From positions 62,001 to 126,000 of the forward strand of contig JADKJT010000014.1 in the NCBI GenBank assembly GCA_016720905.1: a stretch of DNA of 64,000 bases, written 5' to 3'. Positions 26,384-36,019 of this stretch are shown piece by piece. The position numbers were made by a program, and so were the translations under genes. The DNA is from Gemmatimonadaceae bacterium (GTDB taxonomy: Bacteria; Gemmatimonadota; Gemmatimonadetes; Gemmatimonadales; Gemmatimonadaceae). Under the pieces are notes generated by a model, which was not told where the DNA came from, ran no database searches, and worked only from the letters and a program-made list of their open reading frames with translations. Position 1 is the stretch's first letter. Each line of letters starts with the position of its first letter.

Positions 26384-27376
26384 GTGTCTGTGTCAGTCAC
26401 CCTTCTGTCCAGTCGGTTACGCGACGTAGTGCAATCTGCCGTCTGGCGGACCAGCGCGTTCATGCTGATCTCCAGTGCCGGTGTGTTGGCCTGCGATCGC
26501 GCGCCGGCGCCGGGAAATCGCGAGTCCACTGTCGGGGTACCAACGGACAGCACGGGCGCGCTTCCCTCCGCCGGACCCGTAGCAAGCGGCTGGAACGTCG
26601 ATGCCGGACCGTTCCTCGTGCTGCCGACCGTGGATGGCGGACTCGCGGCGGGCTCAGTGCTTCGCCCGGAAAGCACCGAACTGACCGTCGGCGATACGGT
26701 CGGGATCGGGGTGGAGCTGGGTGATGGACAGGTCGAACTGTTCGCCCGCGGAGGCCGTGTCGGTACAGCGCGGCTCACTGTCGAGAGCGCATCGCGGTCG
26801 GAGCCTGGATGCACGGCCTGGCCGGTGGCGCGGCTCGCGGTTGCGGATGGCTCCAGTGCGCCCTGGACCGCGGCGTTCGCGAAAGGACGGGTCGTTGCCA
26901 TCGCACTCGACTCCATCGAGGGGCTCTCGTCTCGCGATTCAACGCGGTTGGCGGTCGATCTGGCGCGGCTGGCGTCGGCGCTGCCGGATGACACCGTGGC
27001 CACGTTTCGTGGACTGCCGTTTGTCGTGCTGCGCGCCTGGCGCACCAAGGGACTCGAGACCGACTTCATTGTGGCCACTCTGGCCCGGCGGGTGAATCAG
27101 GAAGACGCACCCCGCGAAGAACGACTGGTTGTGGTCGTCGATCAGACCGGAGCGGATTCGCGAAAATGGGCTGTCGCGTGGCACGAACGCGCTTCCGGCA
27201 GCGAAGACGAATTGGTGGTGGCAGAACCGCTACTGGCTTTTCGCGCCGGTCGGTCCGGCGACGTGCACCTGTTGTTTGGCCGTGACGACGGCGTTGCGCT
27301 TGGCGCCGCTGTGCTGACCCGAGGGACTGCCGGATGGCGCCTGCAGTGGGAGAGCGCGGTCGCCGGCTGTAACTGA
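26384..27376 (+). CDS. Lipoprotein of unknown function
   Basis: A 330-aa protein. The signal peptide ends in SAGVLACDRA, a lipobox. The start is a GTG at 26384. The mature part is rich in beta strands and alternates Val/Leu with charged residues (DTVGIGVELGDGQVELFARGG, DSTRLAVDLARLASALPDD). No catalytic motif or known domain was recognised. It is divergent from the MFS gene and 82 nt ahead of the S41 protease in the same direction. Confidence 0.7.
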   Translation: MSVSVTLLSSRLRDVVQSAVWRTSAFMLISSAGVLACDRAPAPGNRESTVGVPTDSTGALPSAGPVASGWNVDAGPFLVLPTVDGGLAAGSVLRPESTELTVGDTVGIGVELGDGQVELFARGGRVGTARLTVESASRSEPGCTAWPVARLAVADGSSAPWTAAFAKGRVVAIALDSIEGLSSRDSTRLAVDLARLASALPDDTVATFRGLPFVVLRAWRTKGLETDFIVATLARRVNQEDAPREERLVVVVDQTGADSRKWAVAWHERASGSEDELVVAEPLLAFRAGRSGDVHLLFGRDDGVALGAAVLTRGTAGWRLQWESAVAGCN

Positions 27377-27458
27377 CGCGCGGCGCTGACTGGCGCGGCC
27401 CTGTTGCGGGCGACACGTTTGCGGGGATTCGTGCTCCGGTCCCCATGCCCCGCCTCCG

Positions 27459-30400
27459 ATGCGCATCGCTTACCGTCAACTCCTCAAGGCCGCGTCAGCC
27501 GCGGCTTTCCTCGCGCCGTGGTCCCTTCCGGCGCAGACCACGGAACCCATCAAGTTTGCGCGCTACGCACATGTCGCGAACGATGGCAGGATTGCCTTCA
27601 CGTATCAGGACGATATCTGGCTGGCCGAGCCCGACGGTGCCAATCCGCGACGGCTGACCGCCAACGTGGCGCGCGATTTCATGCCGCGCTTCTCGCCCGA
27701 TGGCCAATGGATTGCGTTCACCAGCAATCGCATGGGCAACAACGACGTGTACATCGTGGCCGCGAGCGGGGGTGAACCGAAACAGCTCACCTGGCATTCC
27801 GGCGATGATCAGGCGCTGTACTGGACGCCCGACGGACGCGAGATCGTGTTCACGAGCAATCGCGGCACGCATCCCTTCGGCTCGCCGCTCTATCGCATAA
27901 CGCTGGACGGTTCCGCACCGCGCCCCATGGCGATGGACTTTGGACGCTCGGGCATGATCAAGCAGGACGCCACACAAGTGGCCTTCAACCGCACACTGCC
28001 CAGCTATTGGCGCAAAGGATATCGCGGCAACAGCAACGCGGACATTGCGGTACAGGATCTCAAGTCGGGACAGATCACCGAACTCACCGATACCGATCTC
28101 AAGCAGTACAAGACGGCGACGCACGACGTGCATCCGATGTGGGGTGCGGATGGATTGATCTACTTCGCGTCGGAACGAGACGGCATCTTCAACATCTGGC
28201 GCGTTCCGCCAACGGGCGGGTCACCGCAGCAGGTGACGACGCACAAGGAAGACGGAGTGCAGTTTCCGGCGATCTCACCGGACGGTCGGCATCTCATTTA
28301 TGAGAATGATTTCGACCTATGGACGCTGGAGGTGCCGGGTGGCAAGCCGAAGAAGTTGGCCATCCGGATGGCGTTCGATGCGAAGGAGAACGAGGTGGAG
28401 GTGCTGACCACGACCAACCGCGCCGATGGCTTCGCGCCTTCGCCGACGGGTGACTATCTCGCGGTGGACTTTCACGGTGAGATCATGATCGTGCCCGCCG
28501 AAAGCGGCGTGGGCGAAAAGACGTCGGTGACCAGTTCGCCCTGGCGTGAGCGGTCGCAAGTGTGGAGTCCCGATGGTCGTCGCATTGCGTACATCTCCGA
28601 CGAGTCCGGTGACGAGGAAGTGTGGATGTACGACATGGCATCGGGACAGCGCCGCAAGCTGACCACGCAGCCATCCGTGAAGGCCGACATTACCTGGGCG
28701 CCCAACTCGCAGAAGCTCGCCTACACCGGTGCGAACCGCTTGTGGGAAGTGGATGCGACGGGTGGTGCGGTGCGCGAACTGGCGTACAACGAGGCCGGTG
28801 GTTTCACCCTTGGCGCCTATACGTCCGACGGCAACTGGCTGAGCTACACCAAGCGCGATGACGACCAGAACGCCGACGTGTTTGTCTTCGACGTGCGCGC
28901 GAAGAAGGATGTGAACGTGACGAAGAACCCATTCACCGACGGGAACGGGATCATCACACCCGACGGTCGTCATGTCGTGTTCACGTCATCACGCGACAAC
29001 GGTATCTCGCAGCTGTTCGTCGCATCGCTGGCAAAACTCACGGACGATCCGAATGATCCGCTGGTGCGCGAACGGCAGCGGCGGGCGGCGGGGAATGGCG
29101 GCGGCGCCGCACGCACCGAGCGCGCCGACTCGACGGCGAGTGCGACCCCGGCGCCGCTCTCGGTGCGCATCGATGCCGAAGGCATCGAGAAGCGCGCCAT
29201 GCAGCTGACGCGCGGAACGATCGGCGTGGGTGCGTTCTTCCTCGCCCGCGATGGTCGGTCGATCACGTTCACTGTTGGCGGCGGCGGCGGATTCGGCGGC
29301 GGACAGGGCGCGGCGGCGCCGGTGGATCCTGAAAACCCCAACGTGGGACTGTTCAGCATTGGAATCGACGGACAGAATCGCCGTCGCATTGCCGGTGGCA
29401 TGTATCCGGGCATGATCCCCACGGCCGATCGACGCGCCATCTTCTTTCGGCGGGCAGCGCGCGCCGGCGGTGACAGCGACGGGGGAGCCGTCGCGGCCGG
29501 CACCGAGATTTCGAAGCTGGTCATCGCCACGCCGCAACGCGCCGATCCGGTGGCGTTCAGCTTCCCGGTACGCGTGGATCGACGGGCCGAGTGGAATCAG
29601 CTGTTCGAGGAGTCGTGGCGTGTGATGAAGTACCGCTTTTACGACGAGAAGATGCACGGCCGCGATTGGGACGCGATCAAGTCGCGCTACAAGCCACTGC
29701 TGCGCGCGGTTGGCACCAACGAAGACGTGTACGACCTCGCCAACGAAATGATCGGCGAACTCAATGCATCGCACACCGGCGTGAACGGACCGCCCAGTCG
29801 CGCCATGCCGCGCGTGTACACCACGCGCTTCCTGGGTTTCGAACTTGAACCCAGTGATGCCGGCCGATACCGCATTGGACACATCTACCGTGAGGGGCCG
29901 GCCGACAAGGAGTGGCTGGGGCTCGCGGAGGGTGACTACGTGATGGCGATTGACGGGGCAGAGGTGAAGTCCGGCGACAACTACTGGAAGATCTTGAGCA
30001 CCACCGTCAACGAGTACATCCCGGTGAAGGTGGCAAAGTCCGCCACCGGCGAGAATGCGCGCACGGTGCGCATTGCCAGTGTCACCTCGCTCACTGACAT
30101 CAAGTACGAGGAGTGGGTGGCCTCCAATCGGGAGACGGTGGAGAAGGACACCAAGGGCGATATCGCGTATGTGCACATCCGCGCCATGGACCAGCCGTCA
30201 TTGGCGCGATTCCGCAACGAGATTGACCAGTTCTCGAACAAGAAGGGCATCATTGTCGACATCCGATACAACGGTGGCGGCAACATCGATCAGGAGATCA
30301 TCGATATCCTCGAGCGGCAGCCATACCAGTTCTGGAATCAGCGCACCGGTTCACGCACCTGGGGCCGTCGCCCGCGTCAGGCCATCGCCGGGCCGAAGGT

Positions 30401-30764
30401 CATGATGGTGAACGCGCGTTCCGGGTCGGACAGCGAAGTCACACCCATGGCGTTTCGCCAGCTGGGCCTCGGTCGCATCGTCGGCAATCCCACCGCGGCT
30501 GCGGTGATCGCCACTGGCAGCTACAACCTGATCAACGGTGGCACCATTCGCACGCCTGGCTCACTGGTCATCACGTACGATCCCACCCGCCCGAACAACT
30601 ACGGTGTGAATCTCGAAAACCTCGGTGTGCCACCCGATGTGTGGGTGAAAAATTCGCCGATGGATGAGCTCAAGAAGTTTGATCGCGAGCTCAAGACGGC
30701 GATTGAAGAAGCGGTGAAGATGCTGAAGGCCGGGGCGCCGAAGAAGATTACCAGCGAGAATTGA
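27459..30764 (+). CDS. Tricorn-like S41 peptidase
   Basis: A 1101-aa secreted protease. After a signal peptide (ends near SLPAQTTEP) come a TolB/WD40-like beta-propeller built of DGxxIAFxS repeats (RFSPDGQWIAFTSNR, TPDGREIVFTSNR, SPDGRRIAYISDE), a Gly-rich linker, a PDZ-like section (GLAEGDYVMAIDGAEVKSGDNYW) and the S41 catalytic domain. The nucleophile lies in SGSDSE (residues 988-993) and the GGG-N oxyanion region in YNGGGNIDQE. It resembles archaeal tricorn protease in order of domains but carries a signal peptide. It is transcribed alone. Confidence 0.92.
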   Translation: MRIAYRQLLKAASAAAFLAPWSLPAQTTEPIKFARYAHVANDGRIAFTYQDDIWLAEPDGANPRRLTANVARDFMPRFSPDGQWIAFTSNRMGNNDVYIVAASGGEPKQLTWHSGDDQALYWTPDGREIVFTSNRGTHPFGSPLYRITLDGSAPRPMAMDFGRSGMIKQDATQVAFNRTLPSYWRKGYRGNSNADIAVQDLKSGQITELTDTDLKQYKTATHDVHPMWGADGLIYFASERDGIFNIWRVPPTGGSPQQVTTHKEDGVQFPAISPDGRHLIYENDFDLWTLEVPGGKPKKLAIRMAFDAKENEVEVLTTTNRADGFAPSPTGDYLAVDFHGEIMIVPAESGVGEKTSVTSSPWRERSQVWSPDGRRIAYISDESGDEEVWMYDMASGQRRKLTTQPSVKADITWAPNSQKLAYTGANRLWEVDATGGAVRELAYNEAGGFTLGAYTSDGNWLSYTKRDDDQNADVFVFDVRAKKDVNVTKNPFTDGNGIITPDGRHVVFTSSRDNGISQLFVASLAKLTDDPNDPLVRERQRRAAGNGGGAARTERADSTASATPAPLSVRIDAEGIEKRAMQLTRGTIGVGAFFLARDGRSITFTVGGGGGFGGGQGAAAPVDPENPNVGLFSIGIDGQNRRRIAGGMYPGMIPTADRRAIFFRRAARAGGDSDGGAVAAGTEISKLVIATPQRADPVAFSFPVRVDRRAEWNQLFEESWRVMKYRFYDEKMHGRDWDAIKSRYKPLLRAVGTNEDVYDLANEMIGELNASHTGVNGPPSRAMPRVYTTRFLGFELEPSDAGRYRIGHIYREGPADKEWLGLAEGDYVMAIDGAEVKSGDNYWKILSTTVNEYIPVKVAKSATGENARTVRIASVTSLTDIKYEEWVASNRETVEKDTKGDIAYVHIRAMDQPSLARFRNEIDQFSNKKGIIVDIRYNGGGNIDQEIIDILERQPYQFWNQRTGSRTWGRRPRQAIAGPKVMMVNARSGSDSEVTPMAFRQLGLGRIVGNPTAAAVIATGSYNLINGGTIRTPGSLVITYDPTRPNNYGVNLENLGVPPDVWVKNSPMDELKKFDRELKTAIEEAVKMLKAGAPKKITSEN

Positions 30765-30813
30765 GCCGAAGGAGTCACCAGAGGGCACCGCTGGGAGTTT
30801 GAGACAGGCGTTT

Positions 30814-30913
30814 GGAGACGGGAGAATGAAGACGGGAGACGGGAGACGTCCGGCCGGATACTCTGCATGTCGGCTGGACGTCTCCCGTCTCCCGTCTTCA
30901 TTCTCCCGTCTCC
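30814..30913. repeat. Long GACGGGAGAC-type palindrome
   Basis: A nearly perfect inverted repeat with arms of about 43 nt built of GACGGGAGAC/GGAGACGGGAG units, separated by a short centre (ATACTCTGCATGT). It lies between the S41 protease stop and the tex start. Related palindromes are at 50038-50117 and, more degenerate, at 57574-57674. It may act as a terminator or as a REP-like mobile repeat. Confidence 0.85.
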
Positions 30914-30950
30914 ATAGAATTCAGCGTGCACGGCGTCTACTTTCCGCCTC

Positions 30951-33308
30951 ATGACTGAACCGCTTGCTCCCGCTCTCGTCGCGCGCGTCGCGACCGAACT
31001 GTCCATCAATCCGCAACAGGTTCGCAGCACGTTGGCCCTGTTTGCCGAAGGCGCCACGCTGCCGTTTGTCGCCCGCTATCGCAAGGAAGTTACCGGCGGG
31101 CTGGACGAGGTCCAACTGCGTGACGTGCGCGATCGCGCTGAATACCTCCATGAGATGGAAGAGCGTCGCGCGGCGATTCTCAAGAGCATCGATGAGCAGG
31201 GCAAGCTGGACGCCGCGCTCAAGGCGTCCATTCTGGCCGCCGACACCAAGCAGGCACTCGAAGACCTGTACCTGCCGTTCAAGCCCAAACGCCGCACTAG
31301 GGCGATGATCGCGCGCGAGCGTGGGCTTGGACCGCTGGCCGAGGTATTGTGGGACGGCGCGATGGATGACGCGGCGGTGCTCGTTCGTGCCGCGGAGTAT
31401 GTGCTACCGGAAGCGGACGGAAAACCGTCCGAGATACCGAGTGTCGATGCAGCGTTGCAAGGCGCGCGGGACATTCTCGCCGAGCAGGTGGCCGAAGATG
31501 CGGTGGTGCGTGGGTGGGTGCGCGAAGTGACCCGCGCGAAGGGCGCGGTGAAGAGCAGTGTGATTCCCGAGAAGCGCAGCGACGATTCGAAGTTCAAGGA
31601 CTACTTCGAGTATACCGAGGCGCTGGGAACCATTCCGAGCCACCGTATGTTGGCGATCCGTCGCGGTGAAGCCGAGGGCGAGCTGTTCTGGCGTGTTGAA
31701 GCGCCGGTGGAAGAGATCCAGGCGCGCATGGCTCGTGATGTCACCGGCACGCGTCGGGCCGTACAGCAACTCACGCTCGTGGCCACCGATGCCTACAAAC
31801 GATTGCTGTCGCCAGCCATTGAAGTGGAACTACGTGTCGAACTCAAGACGCGCGCCGACGAGGAGGCGATCACGATTTTCGGTCGCAACCTCGAACAATT
31901 GTTGCTCTCGCCGCCAGCAGGAGAAAAGCGGGTGGTTGGCCTCGATCCCGGGTTCCGCACCGGTGTGAAAGTGGCGGTGGTGAGTGCCACCGGTGCCCTG
32001 GTCCATACCGACACTCTGTATCTGCATCAGGAAGACCGTTTCGCTGGCGCAATCCGTGCGTTGGCCGAGCGGTTCACACCGGAGCTCATTGCGATTGGCA
32101 ACGGGACAGCCAGTCGAGAAACGGAAACGCTCACCAAGGCCGCGCTGCGCGAGCTCGATGTGCCGGTGAGTGGTGCGCGTCCCCAGGTGGTGGTGGTCAA
32201 TGAGGCGGGCGCGTCGGTGTATTCGGCGAGTGATTTGGCGCGCAGCGAATTCCCCGAGCTGGACGTGTCGTTGCGTGGCGCGGTGTCCATTGCGCGCCGT
32301 TTGCAAGACCCGCTGGCCGAGTTGGTGAAGATCGATCCCAAGTCGATTGGCGTGGGCCAGTATCAACACGACGTGAATCAGGGGCGTCTCAAGCAACGAC
32401 TCGATGATATCGTCGAAAGCTGCGTGAATCGCGTCGGCGTTGAAGTGAACACGGCGTCGGCCGCCTTGCTGGCGTACGTGGCCGGAATTGGTCCGGGTCT
32501 CGCGCAGAGCATCGTGACGTTGCGCGATAGCAAGGGCGGGATCACGTCGCGCGCTGACCTCAAGGCCGTGCCACGACTGGGCGCCAAGGCGTTTGAACAG
32601 GCGGCGGGTTTTCTGCGTGTGCGTGGTGGCACCCATCCGCTGGATGCCAGCGCTGTGCATCCTGAGCGGTATGCGTTGGTTCAGCGCATGGCGTCTGATC
32701 TTGGCGTTGACGTACGCGCCCTGGTTGGCAACGAGGCCTTGGCCGAATCCATCGAGCTCGCCAGGTACGTGAGCGATGATGCCGGTATGCCAACGCTGCG
32801 CGACATTGTGGCCGAGCTCAAGAAGCCGGGCCGCGATCCGCGCGCGGGTTTCGAGCCACCGGCCTTTCGCGACGATCTCACCAAGCCGTCCGACCTACTG
32901 TCGGGCATGGTGCTGGAGGGGGTCGTCACGAACATCGTCGCCTTTGGATGCTTCGTGGACGTCGGCGTGCACCAGGATGGATTGGTGCACGTGAGTCAGA
33001 TTGCCGATCGCTACGTGAAAGATCCCAATGACGTGGTGAAGGTTGGTCAGCGGGTGAAGGTCACGGTGCAAAGCATCGATCTGGCGCGCGGTCGCATTGC
33101 CTTGAGCATGCGCAAAGATGGCGGTGTGGCCGGCGCACCAGCTGCCTCGGGTGGCGAATCGGGTGGTACGCGCGCCGATGTCCGCGCCCGTGAGCCGCGA
33201 GAACGGGCGGGGCAGGGCGGGTCACGAGGAACAAACACATTACCGGGTGGGCCGGGCTTTGTGCCGACAAAGGGGGCGGTGGCGCCGAACGGGATGCGGT
33301 TCAAGTAG
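30951..33308 (+). CDS. tex: Tex-type RNA-binding transcription factor
   Basis: A 785-aa protein of the Tex/YhgF family. The N-terminal helical Tex domain (VATELSINPQQVRSTLAL, LPFVARYRKEVTGG) is followed by a YqgF-like RNase H fold (VVGLDPGFRTGVKVAVV), helix-hairpin-helix segments (YVAGIGPGLAQSIVT) and a C-terminal S1 domain (residues 650-720, GMVLEGVVTNIVAFGCFVD). A basic Gly/Arg tail ends at FVPTKGAVAPNGMRFK. The start is an ATG at 30951. A second, broken copy of its S1/tail end lies at 44600-44770. Confidence 0.95.
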   Translation: MTEPLAPALVARVATELSINPQQVRSTLALFAEGATLPFVARYRKEVTGGLDEVQLRDVRDRAEYLHEMEERRAAILKSIDEQGKLDAALKASILAADTKQALEDLYLPFKPKRRTRAMIARERGLGPLAEVLWDGAMDDAAVLVRAAEYVLPEADGKPSEIPSVDAALQGARDILAEQVAEDAVVRGWVREVTRAKGAVKSSVIPEKRSDDSKFKDYFEYTEALGTIPSHRMLAIRRGEAEGELFWRVEAPVEEIQARMARDVTGTRRAVQQLTLVATDAYKRLLSPAIEVELRVELKTRADEEAITIFGRNLEQLLLSPPAGEKRVVGLDPGFRTGVKVAVVSATGALVHTDTLYLHQEDRFAGAIRALAERFTPELIAIGNGTASRETETLTKAALRELDVPVSGARPQVVVVNEAGASVYSASDLARSEFPELDVSLRGAVSIARRLQDPLAELVKIDPKSIGVGQYQHDVNQGRLKQRLDDIVESCVNRVGVEVNTASAALLAYVAGIGPGLAQSIVTLRDSKGGITSRADLKAVPRLGAKAFEQAAGFLRVRGGTHPLDASAVHPERYALVQRMASDLGVDVRALVGNEALAESIELARYVSDDAGMPTLRDIVAELKKPGRDPRAGFEPPAFRDDLTKPSDLLSGMVLEGVVTNIVAFGCFVDVGVHQDGLVHVSQIADRYVKDPNDVVKVGQRVKVTVQSIDLARGRIALSMRKDGGVAGAPAASGGESGGTRADVRAREPRERAGQGGSRGTNTLPGGPGFVPTKGAVAPNGMRFK

Positions 33309-33415
33309 CGGGAGCGCTTTCCCGCTCGGGAGGTACCTACCATGACGCGATGAAGCTACAGTCGGTTGAAAGGCGTTGGCCGACAACGCTGGTTCCTGCC
33401 CCACCTCTCCCAGCA

Positions 33416-35122
33416 CTATGCCGGGTCCGTACGTGATTTGACCGCGTTGGCGGCCGCAGCGCCAGCTGATCGCGGGCTGCGTGGCGGAACACTGAAGCGA
33501 AGCACTAGAACGCCCGACGCGCGCCACGCAGAACGTTGCACGGCGCCTCGCGCGCCGAGCCGAGACAGCAGCGCTGGCCCGTCCTCGGGCAACACGAGCC
33601 AGACTTCTCGTTCCGAGACAGCAAGGATTCGCTCGGCCTCCTCTTCAATCCACGCATTAGGACTCGATACGACAGTCCCATCGATACGCGTCGCACTTTG
33701 ATCTGCTTCCGGCCATCGTCCGTACAGCACACGGGTGCCCCGCAACTGGCACTCTGTTCCAACCGTCTGCCCGACGAGTTGTTCACGACGCGGATGCCAC
33801 GCTGTGTAGTAGCGACACGCGGCGAGGAAATGCGCCGATACATACGCCACTGGCACCGAATGGGGCTGCTTGCCGATGTACTCCATTGCCGAGGGGAGCT
33901 CGACTCTGTGAGCCGGCGCCTGAATACTTTCGACAGCGCCGCGCACGGCACCACCGAGCGTGACTATCGAGATCACCAGCATCGCGGAAAGCCGCAGCGA
34001 CAGGGGGGCGCACTGGATGAGCCTCGACAGGCCGGCGCCGAAGCTCATCACAATCATCGGTGCTGCGAAGAGCAGCAGGCGGGGTTGCATCGGCCAGCGA
34101 TGTAACATCGACGCAAGCACTGCAAGCAGGAACGGCGCCACAAGGAGTGTGAGCACAAGCGAACGTTGTTGCACAAGCGTCCATGCGCCGATGCCCGACA
34201 CCACGAGTGCGGCGGACAGCGATCGCCGCGGCAGCCAAGTCTCGGCGGCCGAGCCAAACAACAGATTCAACCAGAGCTCGCGCAGCGTTCGCGCCAGACC
34301 CAGCAAGGTCTCAGGAAGCCCGAACTCGATGAAGTTCCCTTGCCAGTACGATTGCATTCCTTGAAGCGTTGATGGCGAGCTGTAGATCGTCAGAAATTGA
34401 AAGAGAAATGCGATAGCGGCAGGGAACCCGGCCAATAGCAGATGCCCTGCTGCTGAACGCGCGCGGTATCTCCATAGCGCGACCATCCCGGTGGCACCAG
34501 CGCCCGCCACTATGAGCGGCGCCGCCGTCGAAATCAGGGCCACAACGAACGCCACGATGGCCCACACAGCAAGCGTCCGGCGCTCGCCGCGCTGCTCAGC
34601 AACATCGAGGGTCACTTGCATCATCGCGGCAGTGGCCAACAAGTCGAAGCTGTACGATTTGAGCTCGACTGAATAGTCGAGCAGCAACGGTGAAAAAGCC
34701 GCGAACGCCGTCGCAAAGAGCGCTCCGAGCGGATCGAGAACTCGACGGCACACGCGGTGCAACAAGACGAGGGCGAGCACGCCTGCGACACACGGTAGCC
34801 AGCGCAGCGCCACTTCGCTGCGTCCGCCGAGCTGCACAATACTCCATTCGGCGGCGACGAACGCGAGCGGCGAGAGCTGTACCGAATCCAACGGCTTTAG
34901 CAATTCCGCAGAGGATCGCGTGAGAAAATTGAGAGCGAGAAACGCTTCATCTTCCCAAAGCGGCCGTGAACCGACCAGACGCGCTAGACGCAAAAGGCTC
35001 CCGACTATGACAAAACAAAGTGTCAATAACGCGAGTCCCTTCGCGAGGCCCGGCGCCATAGAGTTGAATGGCCGCGCAGGGAGATCAGCCTCCGTTCGCC
35101 CTTGTTTGCCCTCGTCAGTCAT
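33416..35122 (-). CDS. GT-C-like membrane glycosyltransferase (GT39/ArnT-like)
   Basis: An integral membrane protein of about 568 aa with ten or more hydrophobic helices. The acidic motif SRPLWEDEAFLALNF directly after the first helix is the loop-1 DE pattern of polyprenyl-phosphate-sugar transferases. The segment ALFATAFAAFSPLLLDYSVELKSYSFDLL is also usual for the PMT/ArnT fold. I take the ATG at 35122 (MTDEGKQ); another in-frame ATG is at 35152. It lies behind tex in convergent orientation, at the left end of the putative inserted block. Donor and acceptor are unknown. Confidence 0.7.
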   Translation of the reverse strand: MTDEGKQGRTEADLPARPFNSMAPGLAKGLALLTLCFVIVGSLLRLARLVGSRPLWEDEAFLALNFLTRSSAELLKPLDSVQLSPLAFVAAEWSIVQLGGRSEVALRWLPCVAGVLALVLLHRVCRRVLDPLGALFATAFAAFSPLLLDYSVELKSYSFDLLATAAMMQVTLDVAEQRGERRTLAVWAIVAFVVALISTAAPLIVAGAGATGMVALWRYRARSAAGHLLLAGFPAAIAFLFQFLTIYSSPSTLQGMQSYWQGNFIEFGLPETLLGLARTLRELWLNLLFGSAAETWLPRRSLSAALVVSGIGAWTLVQQRSLVLTLLVAPFLLAVLASMLHRWPMQPRLLLFAAPMIVMSFGAGLSRLIQCAPLSLRLSAMLVISIVTLGGAVRGAVESIQAPAHRVELPSAMEYIGKQPHSVPVAYVSAHFLAACRYYTAWHPRREQLVGQTVGTECQLRGTRVLYGRWPEADQSATRIDGTVVSSPNAWIEEEAERILAVSEREVWLVLPEDGPALLSRLGARGAVQRSAWRASGVLVLRFSVPPRSPRSAGAAAANAVKSRTDPA

Positions 35123-35221
35123 GGAGTCGCTCTGAGTTGAGTGAAGTATCATCGATCAATCTGGCCCGGAAAAAACTGCGGACACCGGCCCTGGAGGACG
35201 GCTTAAGTTGTCGAAGGCAGT

Positions 35222-35985
35222 TTGTCGCAAGCTGATCACGATGCTGACCGCAGATGTCGGATAGCACCAAGCGAGAGCCTTGCATTCAGTGCTCTTGCGA
35301 CAGAAAGCGGGCAAGACGCCGACCGGCAGGCCGCACTGACCACGACGTTGAAGCTGAGCCGCGACAAAGCGTTCGTCGAGAAACTGGTGGACATCGTCGG
35401 GTTGTACCTCAATTCGCCGGATCGCGTGCTGGTGTTGTGTGTCGATGAGAAGTCGCAGATTCAAGCGCTGGATCGGACGCAACCGGGCCTGCCGCTCAAG
35501 AAAGGGCGGTGCGGGACGATCACGCACGACTACAAACGCAACGGGACGACGACGCTGTTTGCCGCGCTCCGCCTGCTGGATGGCCACGTGATCGGCGACT
35601 GCATGCCGCGCCATCGGCATCAGGAGTTCATCCGCTTTCTCAAGAAGACCTACGACGAAACGCCCGCCGACCTGGTCCTGCACCTCATCGTCGACAACTA
35701 CGGCACCCACAAGCATCCGGCTGTCAAACGCTGGCTGAAACGGCATCCGCGCCTGCACCTGCACTTCACGCCGACGTCAAGCTCGTGACTCAATCTCGTG
35801 GAGCGCTGGTTTCGCGATCTCACCGACAAGCGCATCCGACGTGATACCTTCGACAGCGTGCCCGATCTCATCGCGACCATCGAGGACTACATCAGGAAAT
35901 CGAATCAGAACCCACACGTCTTCGTCTAGACCGTTTGGGTGGAGAAATCCTGGCGAAGATCGCCAAATGTTAAAGAAGCGTTAGA
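35222..35985 (+). pseudogene. IS630-family transposase relic
   Basis: A disrupted DDE transposase. The readable part (VLVLCVDEKSQIQALDRTQPG, then LIVDNYGTHKHPAVKRWL) holds the first two catalytic aspartates. Then TGA at 35786-35788 replaces the tryptophan codon of the usual SSSWLNLVERWF; the reading frame continues with LNLVERWFRDLTDKRIRR, which carries the third catalytic residue. A second stop (TAG at 35927) again replaces an expected Trp, and the last part is frame-shifted (EILAKIAKC). The N-terminal 60 residues are scrambled. Terminal inverted repeats were not found. Confidence 0.85.
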
Positions 35986-36019
35986 CGCACTACACTAGCG
36001 CGTCCAGTCGCCGGGAACA

